NCBI GenBank assembly: GCA_958352855.1
Contig: CATWQE010000007.1
Coordinates: 10,919 to 74,918 of the forward strand
Length of the DNA stretch: 64,000 nt
Source of the DNA: an uncultured Bacillota bacterium
GTDB taxonomy: Bacteria; Bacillota; Clostridia; Lachnospirales; Lachnospiraceae
Direction: 5' to 3'
Below are positions 54,367 to 63,963 of this stretch, piece by piece; the first letter of the stretch is position 1; every line of letters begins with the position of its first letter. Both the position numbers and the translations under genes were made by a program. The notes under the pieces were generated by a model. That model saw nothing but the letters and a program-made list of their open reading frames with translations, did no database searches and was not told the DNA's origin.

Positions 54367-56523
54367 ATGGAGCAGAACAAAGGTCGTGTAACCATTCCTA
54401 CGGACTTAGATGTTATTCCCCAGACCTTAGAGGTTATGGAGAAATGGGGGGCAGATGCTATCCGCGACTGCGATGGAACTGATTTTCCAAAGGAATTGTG
54501 CGATGTAGATGCAAAGATTTATTCTACCTATTACACTACACGTAAGGACAACAAATGGGCGCTGGAAAATCCAGAAGAAATTCAGCAGTTATATGTAATG
54601 ACGCCATTCTATACTGCCCAGGGAACTACCCTGAAAGTTCATTTGATGAAAGGACTTTATCCTGATATGCTGAAACCAAACAGCAGGGATGATATTTATC
54701 GTTGGTGGGAAGTAGTAGACCGTACCACAGGAGAGCCGGTTCCTACAAGCAAATGGAGCTACTCTGAAGAAACAGGAGACGTGGAAATCGAGACAGAACC
54801 GTTCCATGATTATACTGTAAGCTTTCTTGCATATATCATGTGGGACCCAGTACATATGTACAATGCAGTGACCAACGGATGGAAGGACGTAGAACATCAG
54901 ATTACCTTTGATGTACGTCAGCCTAAGACTCATGAATTTACCATGAAACGTCTGCGTAAGTTTATTGAAGACCATCCATACGTTAATGTGCTTCGTTTTA
55001 CAACCTTTTTCCATCAGTTCACCTTAATCTTTGATGAACTGGCAAGAGAAAAATATGTAGACTGGTACGGATATTCAGCTTCTGTAAGCCCATATATTCT
55101 GGAACAGTTTGAAAAAGAAGTGGGCTATAAATTCCGTCCGGAATACATTATTGACCAGGGATATTACAACAACCAGTATCGCATTCCGTCAAAAGAATTC
55201 CAGGATTTCCAGGCATTCCAGAGACGTGAAGTTGCAAAGATTGCCAAAGAAATGGTAGACATTACTCATGAATGTGGAAAAGAAGCCATGATGTTCTTAG
55301 GTGACCACTGGATTGGAACAGAACCTTTCATGGAAGAGTTTGCTTCTATTGGACTGGATGCAGTAGTAGGAAGTGTTGGAAACGGTTCTACTCTTCGTCT
55401 TATTAGTGACATAGAAGGTGTAAAATACACAGAAGGAAGACTTTTGCCATACTTCTTCCCTGATACCTTCTATGAAGGGGGAGATCCGGTAAAAGAAGCG
55501 AAAGTGAACTGGGTAACAGCCAGAAGAGCAATCCTTAGAAAACCAATCGACAGAATCGGATACGGCGGATACCTGAAGCTGGCTCTGGAATTCCCGGAAT
55601 TTGTAGATTACGTTCAGGATGTTTGTCAGGAATTCCGTACCTTATATGACAACATAAAAGGCTGTGTACCATACTGCATTAAGAAAGTAGCAGTATTAAA
55701 CTGCTGGGGCAAGATGCGCGCATGGGGCTGCCATATGGTACATCACGCTATTTACTTCAAAGAAAATTATTTCTATGCAGGAGTCATTGAAGCACTGGCA
55801 GGCGCTCCATTTGATGTGAAATTTATTAATTTCCAGGATATTCTGGACAATCCGGCTATTCTGGATGACATCGACGTATTGATTAACGTAGGAGATGGAG
55901 ATACTGCTCACACAGGAGGAAGCTGGTGGAGCAATCCGGTGATTTCTGCTGCTGTGAAAAAATTTGTTTACGAAGGCGGCGGTATCATTGGTATCGGAGA
56001 GCCTACAGGACACCAGGAAAATGGCCGTTATATCCAGCTTGCAAACGTATTCGGTGTAGAAAAAGAAACAGGATTCACACTGGGATATGACAAATATAAC
56101 TGGGAATGTGCAGAGCATTTCATCACAGAAGACCAGACAGAGGACATTGATTTCGGAGAAAACCAGAAGAATATGTACGCTCTGGAAGGTACACAGGTAT
56201 TAGTTCAGAAAGACCACAGAGTCAACCTGGCGGTTCATGAATTTGGAAAAGGTCGTGCAGTTTATATGAGCGGTCTGCCATACAGCTTTGCAAACAACCG
56301 TCTGCTTTACCGTTCTATTTTGTGGAGTACACATGATGAAGAAAATCTGCTGAAATGGTACAGCACCAACTACAATGTAGAAGTTCACGCATATGTTGAG
56401 AATGGAAAATACTGTGTAGTAAACAATACTTATGAGCCACAGGAGACCACAATCTACAGAGGAGATGGTTCCAGCTTTGATTTGCAGATGAAAGCAAACG
56501 AGATTATCTGGTACGAAATCTAA
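54367..56523 (+). CDS. lnpA: 1,3-beta-galactosyl-N-acetylhexosamine phosphorylase (GH112)
   Basis: A 718-residue cytoplasmic enzyme that phosphorolyses lacto-N-biose and/or galacto-N-biose to galactose-1-phosphate and the N-acetylhexosamine, as for mucin or milk glycans. Family segments include VTIPTDLDVIPQT, RDCDGTDFPKEL, YYTTRKDNKWAL and GDHWIGTEPF; the length is typical. It has a strong site (GAGGAGG) and stands alone. It has no adjacent NahK or galactose genes, so downstream steps lie elsewhere. The preference for lacto-N-biose versus galacto-N-biose cannot be read from sequence. Confidence 0.95.
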   Translation: MEQNKGRVTIPTDLDVIPQTLEVMEKWGADAIRDCDGTDFPKELCDVDAKIYSTYYTTRKDNKWALENPEEIQQLYVMTPFYTAQGTTLKVHLMKGLYPDMLKPNSRDDIYRWWEVVDRTTGEPVPTSKWSYSEETGDVEIETEPFHDYTVSFLAYIMWDPVHMYNAVTNGWKDVEHQITFDVRQPKTHEFTMKRLRKFIEDHPYVNVLRFTTFFHQFTLIFDELAREKYVDWYGYSASVSPYILEQFEKEVGYKFRPEYIIDQGYYNNQYRIPSKEFQDFQAFQRREVAKIAKEMVDITHECGKEAMMFLGDHWIGTEPFMEEFASIGLDAVVGSVGNGSTLRLISDIEGVKYTEGRLLPYFFPDTFYEGGDPVKEAKVNWVTARRAILRKPIDRIGYGGYLKLALEFPEFVDYVQDVCQEFRTLYDNIKGCVPYCIKKVAVLNCWGKMRAWGCHMVHHAIYFKENYFYAGVIEALAGAPFDVKFINFQDILDNPAILDDIDVLINVGDGDTAHTGGSWWSNPVISAAVKKFVYEGGGIIGIGEPTGHQENGRYIQLANVFGVEKETGFTLGYDKYNWECAEHFITEDQTEDIDFGENQKNMYALEGTQVLVQKDHRVNLAVHEFGKGRAVYMSGLPYSFANNRLLYRSILWSTHDEENLLKWYSTNYNVEVHAYVENGKYCVVNNTYEPQETTIYRGDGSSFDLQMKANEIIWYEI

Positions 56524-56549
56524 ACGAAATAGCATAAAAATATAGAAAG

Positions 56550-56594
56550 CTGCTGTCTGGAACAGAAAAATTCTGTTGCAAACAGCAGTTTTTG
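56550..56594 (+). terminator. terminator after the GH112 gene
   Basis: CTGCTGT and inner AACAGAA pair with TTCTGTT and ACAGCAG, followed by TTTTT. Confidence 0.75.
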
Positions 56595-56667
56595 TGTTAT
56601 GATAGGGAGAAGCTGAAAAACAGCTTAGGTATAAGTCAGAACAGATTCTGGAAAGGAGAAGAAAGCC

Positions 56668-57603
56668 ATGAGCAAAAAAGTATACAAAAATGTAGCTGAA
56701 TTGATTGGAAATACTCCTCTTATGGAAATTACAGGTCTGGAAAAGGAGCTTCAGCTAGAGGCAACGGTACTGGTAAAATTGGAGTATCTGAATCCCACAG
56801 GAAGCGTAAAAGACAGAGCTGCAAAAAATATGATTGCAGATGCTGAGCAAAGAGGCGTTTTGAAACCAGGTGCAACCATTATTGAACCCACATCAGGAAA
56901 CACTGGTATCGGCCTTGCGGCGCTTGCAGCTTCTAAGGGCTATTCGCTGATTTTGACCATGCCGGAAACCATGAGTGTGGAAAGAAGAAATATACTGAAA
57001 GCATACGGTGCTAAAATCGTGCTTACAGAAGGTGCAAAGGGAATGGCGGGAGCCATTGCAAAAGCAGAAGAACTGGCAAAAGAAATTCCGGATAGTTTTC
57101 TTACCGGACAGTTTGACAATCCTGCAAATCCAAAAGCACATATTCTTACAACAGGACCGGAAATCTGGGAAGACACAGATGGAGAGGTGGACATTTTAGT
57201 GGCATCTGTGGGAACAGGTGGAACTATTACAGGAACCGGAGAATATTTGAAATCAAAAAATCCGGATATCAAAGTAGTTGCTGTAGAACCCTCAGACTCC
57301 CCGGTACTTTCAGGAGGAAAACCAGGCCCCCATGGAATACAGGGAATAGGAGCCGGATTTGTTCCGGTTGTATTAAATACAGAGATTTACGATGAAATCA
57401 TACCAGTTGAGACCAGGACAGCTTTTGATACTGCAAAATTGCTGGCACATAAAGAGGGGATTCAGGTAGGAATTTCATCAGGGGCAGCGCTCTATGCAGC
57501 CATAGAAACTGCTAAAAAAGAAGAAAATAAAGGCAAGACCATTGTAGTGATTTTGCCGGATAGTGGAGACCGCTATTATTCTACTCCACTGTTTCAGGAA
57601 TAA
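56668..57603 (+). CDS. cysK: O-acetylserine sulfhydrylase (cysteine synthase A)
   Basis: This 311-residue PLP enzyme makes cysteine from O-acetylserine and sulfide. The PLP lysine lies in NPTGSVKDRAAKNMI, the substrate loop is EPTSGNTGIGLA, and GTGGTITGTGEYL binds the phosphate. ATG at 56668 after AAAGGAG. It could use sulfide formed by the reductase at 7617 (inferred; unlinked). An HPr-like gene follows 82 bases on. Confidence 0.96.
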   Translation: MSKKVYKNVAELIGNTPLMEITGLEKELQLEATVLVKLEYLNPTGSVKDRAAKNMIADAEQRGVLKPGATIIEPTSGNTGIGLAALAASKGYSLILTMPETMSVERRNILKAYGAKIVLTEGAKGMAGAIAKAEELAKEIPDSFLTGQFDNPANPKAHILTTGPEIWEDTDGEVDILVASVGTGGTITGTGEYLKSKNPDIKVVAVEPSDSPVLSGGKPGPHGIQGIGAGFVPVVLNTEIYDEIIPVETRTAFDTAKLLAHKEGIQVGISSGAALYAAIETAKKEENKGKTIVVILPDSGDRYYSTPLFQE

Positions 57604-57685
57604 AAACCTTGTTTTTGTTCTGCTTTTGTTTGAAGAAGGAAAATATGGAAAGAATAAAGACAGGACAAAAAGGAGAAGTAAAGTT

Positions 57686-57910
57686 ATGAAGGAAATAAAA
57701 ATTTGTTTTACAAATCCAGATGATGTAAAAGAATTTGTAAGAGCAGCCAGAAAATGTGAATTTGATATTGATTTGACTTATCAAAGAGCAGTAGTGGATG
57801 CAAAATCCATACTGGGTGTTTTCGCACTGGGGCTTGAGCGCCCTTTGGTAGTGAACTGCCATGGAACAAATCAGGAGTTTGAAGAAAGTATCAGTAAGTT
57901 TACTATGTAG
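57686..57910 (+). CDS. HPr-like domain protein lacking the catalytic histidine
   Basis: A 74-residue protein with an HPr fold signature: the DAKSILGVFALGL segment around the regulatory serine of HPr is conserved, and the length is slightly under the usual 85. The active-site His15 region is replaced by TNPDDVKEFV. This is the pattern of Crh-like proteins, which cannot carry PTS phosphate but may be Ser-phosphorylated to act with a CcpA regulator. Start at 57686 after AAGGAGAAG. A terminator follows. Confidence 0.72.
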   Translation: MKEIKICFTNPDDVKEFVRAARKCEFDIDLTYQRAVVDAKSILGVFALGLERPLVVNCHGTNQEFEESISKFTM

Positions 57911-57923
57911 GGAAAGAGAAATG

Positions 57924-57965
57924 AAAAGACAGAGGGTTTCAAAATATGAGCCCTCTGTCTTTTTT
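57924..57965. terminator. bidirectional terminator
   Basis: AAAAGACAGAGGG pairs with CCCTCTGTCTTTT, followed by more T, between convergent genes. Confidence 0.8.
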
Positions 57966-57967
57966 CA

Positions 57968-58792
57968 CTATTTTTTATTATGAAGAATCCCGTCTTCTTT
58001 GCCTGTCACATCATTTTTAGAGATTGCATTTGAAAGAAAAGCAGATTCAAAAAAATATCCGTCATCTTTTGGTTTGAATTGATAGATAACCACATCTTCC
58101 TCTTCTTCGGTCCATACAAGGACGTTCAAGGTTTTATTCTGAGTCTCCTGCATTTTATAATAAATATCCTGCTCAGGATAATCTTCTGATATTCGAGAAA
58201 GAATGTCTTCTGTATAAAAATCCTGAGTATTAGAAGAGGAATTATTCTGTTGTTTTTGTGATATTTTATGGGGAACATGGATTCTTGATTTTTGTTCCCA
58301 TTTTTCCTTGACCAGCCCACCTCCTATTCCAATAAGAAAGATTACCAGAACAATGAGTGTTGGGAGAAGGTATAGAAGTATAGATACATGTCCATGTTCT
58401 TCTTTATAGCATATGTATTTTAGAGCGAAATGACAAAGCATTAAAAGTGTAATGCATACAGTCAAAAGGATAGTAAGTATTTTCAGTGGTCTGTTTTCAG
58501 AGATAAAAGTAAAAATGGAAAAGAGACCTTGAAAAATCAGCCATATGAGTGTTACGGCTGGTTCATATCCGCGGCGGAGCGGCTTTTGCTGTACTGAAAG
58601 TCCTTTTCGTTCTGGTAAAAGGACAGTTACACATAGAATTACTACAGCCATAATAATAGCAAAAGAAGCCCCGATATAGATAATCAAGTTTGAGGATTCA
58701 GTTATGGGACCGGCAAATACAAAACACAGGACAGCAGCAAGAGCACTGATTCCAAGTAGAAGAAGATTTAAAATTTTCAAACAGGTTTTCAT
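57968..58792 (-). CDS. membrane protein of unknown function
   Basis: This 274-residue protein has about five membrane helices in its first 170 residues (for example ISALAAVLCFVFAG, FAIIMAVVILCVTVLL, LLYLLPTLIVLVIFLIGIG) and a charged soluble tail of about 100 residues (TEEEEDVVIYQF, KPKDDGYFFES). No domain is recognised. No operon partner. The start is followed by a plausible N-terminal helix, and AAGGCG lies upstream. Confidence 0.65.
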   Translation of the reverse strand: MKTCLKILNLLLLGISALAAVLCFVFAGPITESSNLIIYIGASFAIIMAVVILCVTVLLPERKGLSVQQKPLRRGYEPAVTLIWLIFQGLFSIFTFISENRPLKILTILLTVCITLLMLCHFALKYICYKEEHGHVSILLYLLPTLIVLVIFLIGIGGGLVKEKWEQKSRIHVPHKISQKQQNNSSSNTQDFYTEDILSRISEDYPEQDIYYKMQETQNKTLNVLVWTEEEEDVVIYQFKPKDDGYFFESAFLSNAISKNDVTGKEDGILHNKK

Positions 58793-59025
58793 AGTGAAAC
58801 GCCTTTCTTTGTTGAGCTAGGTATATATTACTCATATTTTATCATAAAAGGACGGCAGTAGGTATTATATTTTGGTATGAATTTTTTATAGAATAGATAT
58901 ATAACTATAAAAATAACAAAAAAAATTGCTGTAATCTAAAAATAATCCTGTATTTTATAGTATTTTTCTTAGATATAATAAAATCATCAAAAAGATATGA
59001 ATAAAAAACGTGAGGAGGAAAGAGT
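58793..59025. promoter_or_regulatory. divergent AT-rich control region ahead of the last sugar operon
   Basis: The region separates the membrane-protein gene from the importer operon. It is strongly AT-rich. I could not fix a single promoter with confidence, and saw no catabolite-response (cre) consensus. The ribosome binding site GAGGAGG is at its right end. Confidence 0.35.
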
Positions 59026-60411
59026 ATGAAAAAAAGGTTATTTTTATCAAGTTTAGCAATGTTAATGACCGCTTCTATGGTTCTTGGGGGATGTGGTGAT
59101 AGTAAAAAAGAGAATAAATCAGAAAAAGAGGACAATGAACAAATAAATATTAAATTTACTTATTGGGGCAGTGGTGACGAGAAAAAAGCAATTGAAGAAT
59201 CAGTCGAAAAATTTATGGAAGTAAACCCGGATATTCACGTAAATCTAATGCACATTCCTAGTGAAGATTTTCTTACAAAATTAAATGCAATGATTGCAGC
59301 AGGAGAGGCGCCAGATGTAAGTTATTCTGCTTCCTGGAAATGTCAAATGGGTGAGGATGGCCTTATCTATAATTTCTATGATTTGTTAGATGACATGGGA
59401 TTGGAAAAAGATGATTATCTGTCTACCTGTTGGTGGAATTGGTCCCCGGAAGAGTCAGCAGGACCCGTACAAGCAAATGTAACAACAAATTTAATGTATA
59501 ATAAAGATTGCTTTACAGATGCGGGAATAGATATTCCGCCGACAAAGGTTGAGGAAGCATGGTCCTGGGAAGAGTTTGTGGATGTTGCTAAACAACTGAC
59601 TTTTGATACAGAGGGAAGAAATGCAAAAGATCCGGATTTTGATGCAAAAAACATTAAGCAATACGGAGTTATGTTTGGAACAGATTGGAATGTTTATATG
59701 CCATTTGTATTGTCTGCTGGTGGGGGATATCTGAATGAATCTATGGATGGACTGGGATTAAATAGTCCGGAGGCAGCACAGGTGATTCAAAATTTTGCAG
59801 ATTTGATTAATGTACACCATGTCTCGCCTACTGCAGTGCAGCAGAATGCAATGCCAAGTGCAGCTACAGCGTTAGCATCTAAACAGACAGCTATGTATAT
59901 TGATGGAAGCTGGAACCACCTGGATTTGATGAATGCAGGATGCAATTGGGGTGTTGGTGTACTTCCAATTGATGAAAATTACACAACTTTCTTTGATGGT
60001 GGTTCTCTGATTATTTTCAAGAGTACAAAAAATTTGGAAGCAGCAGAAAAATTATATTTATGGCTTACTAATCCGGAAAGTTCTGAAAAAATTAGTGAAT
60101 TATACAGAACATTATGGTTACCTGTACAAACAGAATATTATACAAATCCAGAAAAATTAGAGTTTTGGGCTTCGGAAGAATTGCCAGCTCGACCAGAAGG
60201 ATTCCAGGATGCTATTGTGAAGGCTACTTATGAAAATGCTGTGACAGCTACAGAAATTGACGTGAAGAACTTTAACGAAATTAATACTTTGGTACAATCT
60301 GCTTTAGAACAGGTATGGTCGGGAAAGAAAACGGCAGAAGATGCAATGACAGAAGTAAAATCTCAGACAGATTCACTGGTAGAAGGTACTTATTCAGGAA
60401 ACCGCTCATAA
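59026..60411 (+). CDS. sugar ABC transporter substrate-binding lipoprotein
   Basis: A 461-residue family-1 binding protein with lipobox LGGC and Cys23. It has KFTYWGSGDEKKAIEESVEKF and IDGSWNHLDLMNAGCNWGVG, typical of oligosaccharide binders. It leads an operon of two permeases and a putative glycosidase. Start follows GAGGAGG. Ligand unknown; no regulator gene is inside the window beside it. Confidence 0.92.
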   Translation: MKKRLFLSSLAMLMTASMVLGGCGDSKKENKSEKEDNEQINIKFTYWGSGDEKKAIEESVEKFMEVNPDIHVNLMHIPSEDFLTKLNAMIAAGEAPDVSYSASWKCQMGEDGLIYNFYDLLDDMGLEKDDYLSTCWWNWSPEESAGPVQANVTTNLMYNKDCFTDAGIDIPPTKVEEAWSWEEFVDVAKQLTFDTEGRNAKDPDFDAKNIKQYGVMFGTDWNVYMPFVLSAGGGYLNESMDGLGLNSPEAAQVIQNFADLINVHHVSPTAVQQNAMPSAATALASKQTAMYIDGSWNHLDLMNAGCNWGVGVLPIDENYTTFFDGGSLIIFKSTKNLEAAEKLYLWLTNPESSEKISELYRTLWLPVQTEYYTNPEKLEFWASEELPARPEGFQDAIVKATYENAVTATEIDVKNFNEINTLVQSALEQVWSGKKTAEDAMTEVKSQTDSLVEGTYSGNRS

Positions 60412-60447
60412 ATAATGTATCAACGGGTAAATAGGTACTGAAATAGG

Positions 60448-60482
60448 ATGGCTGCTGTAAATTTTATATTTTCAGCAGCCAT
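60448..60482 (+). terminator. intercistronic hairpin after the binding-protein gene
   Basis: ATGGCTGCTG pairs with CAGCAGCCAT over a 15-base AT loop; no T run follows, so it probably protects the upstream message. It ends just before the permease ribosome binding site. Confidence 0.6.
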
Positions 60483-60499
60483 TGATATAAGGAGGAACT

Positions 60500-61411
60500 A
60501 TGAGGGTAAAAAGGAAATTTCAACAAACACGTAGAGAAAGAAAAGATAATCGATGGGGATTTTTATTTAGTCTTCCATGCATCCTCGGATTTGTGATTTT
60601 TGCATTAGCACCTATGGTTATTAGTTTAGTTCTTAGTTTTATGAATTATAATTTTACTACAGGTGGAGAATTTGTAGGGGTGGCAAATTACAAAAGATTA
60701 TTTGGAGGAGAGGACCCATATTTTTTTAAGTCACTATTGGTAACTGTAATTTATGTAGCAATGTCTGTACCGACAGCAATTATATTTGCTTTTCTGGTTG
60801 CTATGTTATTAAATGCAGATGTAAAAGGAAAAGGTTTTTTCCGTACTATTTTTTATCTGCCCTCTGTTGTACCAATTGTCGCTATGGCAGCAATCTGGAT
60901 GTGGATTTTTAATCCTGATATGGGACTTGCAAATCATATTTTGAAAGCAATGCATCTTCCAGTGAGCACTTGGTTATCTGGCGAGAGTTCCGTACTTCCT
61001 ACATTGGTATTTATTAATTTATGGACGACCGGTTCTACGATGGTGATTTTTCTTGCTGGTATTCAGGATGTTCCAAGAGAACTTCTGGAGGCGGTAGAAA
61101 TTGATGGGGGAGGTTTCTTTGCAAAATTATTTCATGTGACAGTACCTATGATGACACCAACAATTTTTTATAATGTTGTAATGGGCGTGATCAATGGATT
61201 TCAGATTTTTACACAGTCATATGTAATGACACAGGGTGGACCAAACAATTCTAGTTTGTTCTATGTATATTATTTATATAGAGAGGCCTTTGAGTTTGGA
61301 AGAATGGGAAATGCCTGTGCTGTAGCCTGGGTGTTATTTCTAATTATCATGGTACTGACAGCAGTAATTTTTAAATTTTCTGACCAATGGGTATATTATG
61401 GAGGTGAGTAA
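60500..61411 (+). CDS. sugar ABC transporter permease, MalF/UgpA type
   Basis: This 303-residue six-helix permease has a basic N-terminus and the EAA loop LEAVEIDGGGFFAKLFHVTVP. ATG follows AAGGAGGA. Partner of the next permease, two bases apart. Confidence 0.92.
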   Translation: MRVKRKFQQTRRERKDNRWGFLFSLPCILGFVIFALAPMVISLVLSFMNYNFTTGGEFVGVANYKRLFGGEDPYFFKSLLVTVIYVAMSVPTAIIFAFLVAMLLNADVKGKGFFRTIFYLPSVVPIVAMAAIWMWIFNPDMGLANHILKAMHLPVSTWLSGESSVLPTLVFINLWTTGSTMVIFLAGIQDVPRELLEAVEIDGGGFFAKLFHVTVPMMTPTIFYNVVMGVINGFQIFTQSYVMTQGGPNNSSLFYVYYLYREAFEFGRMGNACAVAWVLFLIIMVLTAVIFKFSDQWVYYGGE

Positions 61412-61413
61412 AC

Positions 61414-62250
61414 ATGGGAAACATAAAAAGAAAAGTTGCAAAAGTATTGATTTATGTAGCTTTGGGGTTTGGCGCATTATGCTGCTTGGTACCATTGTAT
61501 TGGATGATAAGGAGCTCCTTAATGAATACTGTTGAAGTTTTTATGATGCCTCCACGATGGATTCCGTCAAAATTCATGTGGCAGAACTATAAAGAGGTAT
61601 TTGATACACTTCCATTTACTACATATTTTAAGAATTCATTTATTATAACTGGTGGATGTGTTCTTGGGACTATGCTGACAAGTTCTATTTGCGCCTATGG
61701 TTTATCCAGAATCAAGTGGAGAGGCAGAAATATAGTATTTGCCTGTATCATTAGCAGTATGATGCTGCCTTTTGCTGTAACGCTTATTCCTACATTTTTG
61801 ATGTGGAGAAGCATTGGAATTATGGACAGCTTTATTCCATTAATTGCTCCAGCCTGGTTCGGAGGAGGTGCTTTTTATATTTTTCTTTTGCGTCAGTTTT
61901 ATATGGGAATTCCAAGAGATTTTGATGAAGCGGCTTTTTTGGATGGTGCAAACCATATTCAGATATTTTTTAAAATTATTATGCCAATTACCAAACCAGC
62001 AATGGCAGTAGTTGGAATGTTTGCATTTTTAAACTCTTGGAATGATTTTCTTGGTCCATTGGTTTATTTAAACTCAGAGACAAAGTATACAGTAGCATTG
62101 GGACTGCAGCTATTTACTGGTTCTTATAGAGGCGAGTGGAATTTGATGATGGCAGCGGCCTGTTTGGTGTTAATTCCTGTTGTAGTTGTATTTGCGTTTG
62201 GACAGAGATATTTAATTGAGGGAATTACTATGTCAGGTGTAAAAGGTTAA
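61414..62250 (+). CDS. sugar ABC transporter permease, MalG/UgpE type
   Basis: A 278-residue permease with six helices and the EAA loop FDEAAFLDGANHIQIFFKII; ends ITMSGVKG. Completes the importer with the binding protein at 59026; an ATPase gene is absent. Confidence 0.92.
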   Translation: MGNIKRKVAKVLIYVALGFGALCCLVPLYWMIRSSLMNTVEVFMMPPRWIPSKFMWQNYKEVFDTLPFTTYFKNSFIITGGCVLGTMLTSSICAYGLSRIKWRGRNIVFACIISSMMLPFAVTLIPTFLMWRSIGIMDSFIPLIAPAWFGGGAFYIFLLRQFYMGIPRDFDEAAFLDGANHIQIFFKIIMPITKPAMAVVGMFAFLNSWNDFLGPLVYLNSETKYTVALGLQLFTGSYRGEWNLMMAAACLVLIPVVVVFAFGQRYLIEGITMSGVKG

Positions 62251-62265
62251 AGGGAGGAAAAAAGG

Positions 62266-63963
62266 ATGCATTTACGTGGAAAAGCAACATATGAAAATTG
62301 GGAAGAGTTCTGGGAAAAAGGATATTCTTCTCCATATTTTAAGGCACAATATGATGAAACTTCGGAGAAAACAGATTGGTCTTTAAGTGAGAGACAGTTG
62401 TTTACCCAGTCTAATGGAAGAACACTTTTAGGACAGGATACAATGGGAAGATTGCATTTTATGTGCACTCCTCATAGTAGGATTTATGCTGTTCCGTCTG
62501 GAGGAACAAATGTAGGGGGACAGTTTAATGGACATATTGGACAGTATTATCAGAATGATACAGCATTGTTACTTGGAAAGATGCATTATGAATTAGAAAT
62601 GAATAATGGTTTGCTTCTAGATGCGGTAAATAAGAAGTCAGAAACAGAGTATATGGATTATTTTCTACCAGTAACCAGAACCATATATCCGGAATTGGAG
62701 ACAAAAGTTTTTTCAATGGCACCTGTATTAGAAAAAGAAGCTGCAGCAACTTCGGATATCCACCCGCTTCCAGGGCCGGCTGGAGCTTGCTATAGTATAG
62801 AAATAAAAAACACATCTGGTTGTACATTAGAGGGGAAATTACGCCTATCGTTTGAACAGAAATTTGTAAATCAATTTGAACATTATGGAAAGCGTTTTGA
62901 AGATTATGCAGTGAATCCTTATCATTCAGAGTGGGATCAAAAATTATTAATTTTATGGCATCCGGAAGCCTGTGCAGCAATCCAGTTGCTTGGTTCTGTT
63001 TGTGAAGGTGAAGCATCAAATCCGAGAATTTATGTTCCATTTTGTCTAAAACCAGGAGAAAGTCGTGTGTTTACCACAGTAATCGCTCTTGCCGCACAGA
63101 GAAATGAAATACATGCTAATTTAGGAATTTTATATCAACACACTACGTTGGAATGGTTGAATGTGACATCTGCCTTTTGGAGAGAAAGATTAGGGGAGAT
63201 TTACTCTAATATTCGTGAAAATCGTGAGATGGGAGAAAAGTATAGCGATATGCATGTCCGATTCATTTTAGATAATTTTAACTGCCTGTCTTTTGACGAA
63301 TATGGAAATCTTCTGACAAACTGGCAAGGTGCACCTTCTCATTCACTCTCTAGATTATGGGGAATTGATATTGAGCCAGATGTGGTAAGTGTTATGTATG
63401 CAGTACCAGAGGTTGGACCTAAAGCAATTGAATATTTGTTGGAAAGAAACACGCCACGGTATAGTTTGTATGACGATCACAGTATGTTTTTCTATATTGC
63501 CCCTTTGCTTATTGCAGGAAAATATTTAGAATTGACTGGAAACAAAAAATATTTTCAGGAAAACTCGGATGTGGTAGAGGGATTGGAACGTGTATATCGT
63601 GGAATGCTTGCTCATAAACATGAAAAAAGGGCTCTTTTTAGTAGTCGATATGCCAGTGACTTAATTGTGTTTAAAAAGTATGACTATGGTGCAAATGTTC
63701 AATGTTATTATGCATTAAAAGCTTATATTGCAGTAGAAGAATTATTGGGCAAAGAACCACGAGAAGCGAGGGACTTTCTGAACCAAATGCCTAAAGATAT
63801 GGCTGAAACAATGGAGGGAGAAGGACCTTTTGGACGTCAAATTACAGGTGGAAACAATCTTGGTGAGAATCTGGACGATAGATTTTACATTCCTGAAAAA
63901 TTATATTATTATGGAGGAGAAGATACAGCGACAGTGCTTGCGCCACCCATCTTTGACAGTTGA
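62266..63963 (+). CDS. putative glycoside hydrolase of (alpha/alpha)6 type, possibly truncated
   Basis: This 565-residue protein follows the importer and starts behind GGGAGG. It has no signal peptide. The first 300 residues look beta-rich, and the rest looks helical and repetitive (SSRYASDLIVFKKYDYGANV, YYALKAYIAVEELLG), as in six-hairpin glycosidases. I cannot name the family. It ends abruptly after the conserved-looking GGEDTATVLAP at TGA 63961-63963. Another frame continues open to the window end, so a frameshift near 63945 or an early stop is possible. Confidence 0.6.
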   Translation: MHLRGKATYENWEEFWEKGYSSPYFKAQYDETSEKTDWSLSERQLFTQSNGRTLLGQDTMGRLHFMCTPHSRIYAVPSGGTNVGGQFNGHIGQYYQNDTALLLGKMHYELEMNNGLLLDAVNKKSETEYMDYFLPVTRTIYPELETKVFSMAPVLEKEAAATSDIHPLPGPAGACYSIEIKNTSGCTLEGKLRLSFEQKFVNQFEHYGKRFEDYAVNPYHSEWDQKLLILWHPEACAAIQLLGSVCEGEASNPRIYVPFCLKPGESRVFTTVIALAAQRNEIHANLGILYQHTTLEWLNVTSAFWRERLGEIYSNIRENREMGEKYSDMHVRFILDNFNCLSFDEYGNLLTNWQGAPSHSLSRLWGIDIEPDVVSVMYAVPEVGPKAIEYLLERNTPRYSLYDDHSMFFYIAPLLIAGKYLELTGNKKYFQENSDVVEGLERVYRGMLAHKHEKRALFSSRYASDLIVFKKYDYGANVQCYYALKAYIAVEELLGKEPREARDFLNQMPKDMAETMEGEGPFGRQITGGNNLGENLDDRFYIPEKLYYYGGEDTATVLAPPIFDS

